Of a DNA stretch of 6,985 nucleotides, positions 6,901 through 6,985 are shown piece by piece; positions within the stretch are counted from its first letter, which is position 1, and each line of letters opens with the position of its first letter. The position numbers and the translations under genes are program-made. This stretch comes from Saprospirales bacterium (GTDB taxonomy: Bacteria; Bacteroidota; Bacteroidia; Chitinophagales; Saprospiraceae): positions 1 through 6,985 of the forward strand of contig PWJP01000168.1 in the NCBI GenBank assembly GCA_003559985.1, read 5' to 3'. The notes below the pieces were generated by a model that was not told where the DNA came from, did not search any database, and saw only the letters and a list, made by a program, of their open reading frames with translations.

Positions 6901-6985
6901 ATTATCAGAAGCGCTGATTGAGGTTTTTACTTCACCGGGCCAGGGTTCCCAGCAGTTTGAATGGAGTGGACCACCTGGTTCCAAC
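3911..6985 (+). CDS. Secreted cohesin-like / jelly-roll / PKD-repeat surface protein (3' partial)
   Basis: This frame is open from 3893 to the window edge, so at least 1025 residues are encoded from TTG 3911. Its first in-frame ATG (4079) lies inside a folded domain, after an obvious signal peptide whose core is VLAVLFCGLPYASFA, cut near SFA-ND (35-36). TTG 3911 is therefore the best start, with ATT 3929 as an alternative. Residues 37-150 resemble a cohesin-type domain, with FDQSVLDF (74-81) matching the yDpsvLeF signature. Residues 173-239 begin a PKD-like domain with DAGED (178-182). Residues 240-411 are a jelly-roll, carbohydrate-binding-like domain with an acidic DYDYDDSD cluster (258-265) and the closing strand SFIIDDIAMIP. 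C412-E-V-R-D-T-V then resumes the PKD-like pattern. A short module with C435 and C464 follows, then six full PKD/Ig-like modules and part of a seventh. The missing C-terminus probably carries a T9SS sorting domain, as in the neighbour. No enzyme motif is visible. Binding or adhesion is inferred. Confidence 0.85.
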   Translation, partial: MSLLNSISANKALNYTLKTCVLAVLFCGLPYASFANDVEIIVKNDVIECGEEFTVEMIVNNFEQIAGIQLTLEFDQSVLDFISLENNLSSGLSYVVNQSEGYITISWPDAQNPLSLPDGSVILEFDFDHTGPCDEPFIIHIVDDPLFVQVIHESLQVIPHLIFGAVMLPHETCDIEVDAGEDQFVCDPDEVVELMGDITGNYYDFFWEPENQVLNPESLNSSAEVPSTTSFVLTGRKETDNIVYNSHFDYGYAGFFSDYDYDDSDLSGGNVFTVESSPAVVYGTFPACSDHTGNNGNMLIVNGADAPAQNVWCQYIEVEENTTYLLEAFTHTLLWPSFIFPLPDLQFKIDGDPVGGIYSPNDIPCFSDWTMMEGMWTSTDAGTIELCIYNHQGNVNPGNSFIIDDIAMIPLCEVRDTVEVELREQPEEWVEATICSNGGSVVIAGIEYTTATQDLITIERQDDCDSLIHVEIFELELDAVIIPPNPITCLNDQVILSAQGSSTGPHIEYHWTTSNGNIVSGDGTDEITVDEPGTYTLTVEFDDGELSCLSEEVSVEVYENFEVPDLEITGAEELNCGLQSISLIAETTPVGNYSYTWSSPDGNIISGTEDEITELDAAGTYIVEVTDLNNGCSVTDTFTVSEDFESPLVNAGPDTVINCLDSIVTLQGLAMPTGTAFETIWQSPNGNIPGNPENSEVNVDKGGMYIFEAINPDNNCSAADTLFVFDEKIFPELSASPVDMIDCINDSVWMHIQILNDSLDFSIEWTTQGGNIPGTTDSTSAVAGSGGTYTASVEFTTTGCVTEIEIGVEENLEPPVASAGSDMILTCQDSTLTLDGSASSTGSDYDHSWTTESGSILSGENSLNPEVDEEGIYNLTVANNQNGCSSTDSVLVTSDFESPELVLSGDSVINCFNPSIDISAQVINDTAHTPLFNWTTNTGNIISNNDEADVTVDQSGVYTLEVTFSENGCVSSTQFEVFSDTSTPEVDSIFAGELSCQLSEALIEVFTSPGQGSQQFEWSGPPGSN
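5342..6985 (+). repeat. Array of six complete and one partial PKD/Ig-like modules
   Basis: Numbering is from TTG 3911. The first cysteines fall at residues 489, 576, 659, 743, 827, 911 and 996, spaced 87, 83, 84, 84, 84 and 85. The second cysteines are at 548, 632, 716, 800, 884 and 969, so each pair is 56-59 apart. Most units share W-[TSQ]-[TS]-x-x-G-[NS]-I-x-[SP], then G-x-Y, then [NT]-[NGT]-x-C. The window ends in the seventh module, so the total number is unknown. The units are diverged at DNA level, so this is an old array and not a recent slippage product. The unit is the same as in the upstream gene. Confidence 0.87.

Noticed and set aside
5342..6985. Possible CRISPR array or recent tandem DNA duplication from the 252-base periodicity
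   Set aside because: The period is that of coding protein modules. The DNA repeats are diverged, with no identical direct repeats or spacers.

Overview
The window looks like Bacteroidota chromosome, most likely a marine or environmental Saprospiria-type lineage. This is inferred from a type IX secretion (T9SS) type B C-terminal sorting domain, a choice-of-anchor L domain, long arrays of cysteine-paired PKD/Ig-like modules, a TAnnTTTG-type promoter candidate and the absence of strong Shine-Dalgarno sites. All three genes are on the + strand.

Layout. (1) Bases 1-143 are the last 46 codons of a dicarboxylate/amino acid:cation symporter (SLC1/DAACS family). (2) Bases 144-503 are non-coding. They hold a weak hairpin, two perfect 10-bp palindromes and one promoter candidate for the next gene. 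(3) Bases 504-3887 encode a complete 1127-residue secreted protein. In order it has a signal peptide, a choice-of-anchor L domain, a Calx-beta-like domain, four PKD/Ig-like modules, an SprB-like module with a linker domain, and a T9SS type B sorting domain. (4) After a gap of only 23 bases, a second secreted multidomain protein begins (about 3911) and stays open to the window edge, giving at least 1025 residues. It has a signal peptide, a cohesin-like domain, an Ig-like domain that appears to be split by a jelly-roll (carbohydrate-binding-like) domain, a short two-cysteine module, then six complete PKD/Ig-like modules and the start of a seventh. It has no ATG in a sensible position. The best start is TTG at 3911, unless a base is missing from the sequence.

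How they work together. Genes 2 and 3 are close enough to be co-transcribed and use the same repeat unit, about 84 residues with two cysteines about 57 apart. They look like a tandem pair of long, rigid, disulfide-stapled cell-surface or secreted proteins. Adhesion, matrix formation or polysaccharide capture is the likely role, but this is inference: no catalytic domain is visible in either. The symporter is probably an unrelated upstream neighbour. The most notable points are the regular cysteine spacing shared by both proteins, the domain inserted into an Ig fold, and the missing conventional start of the second large gene.
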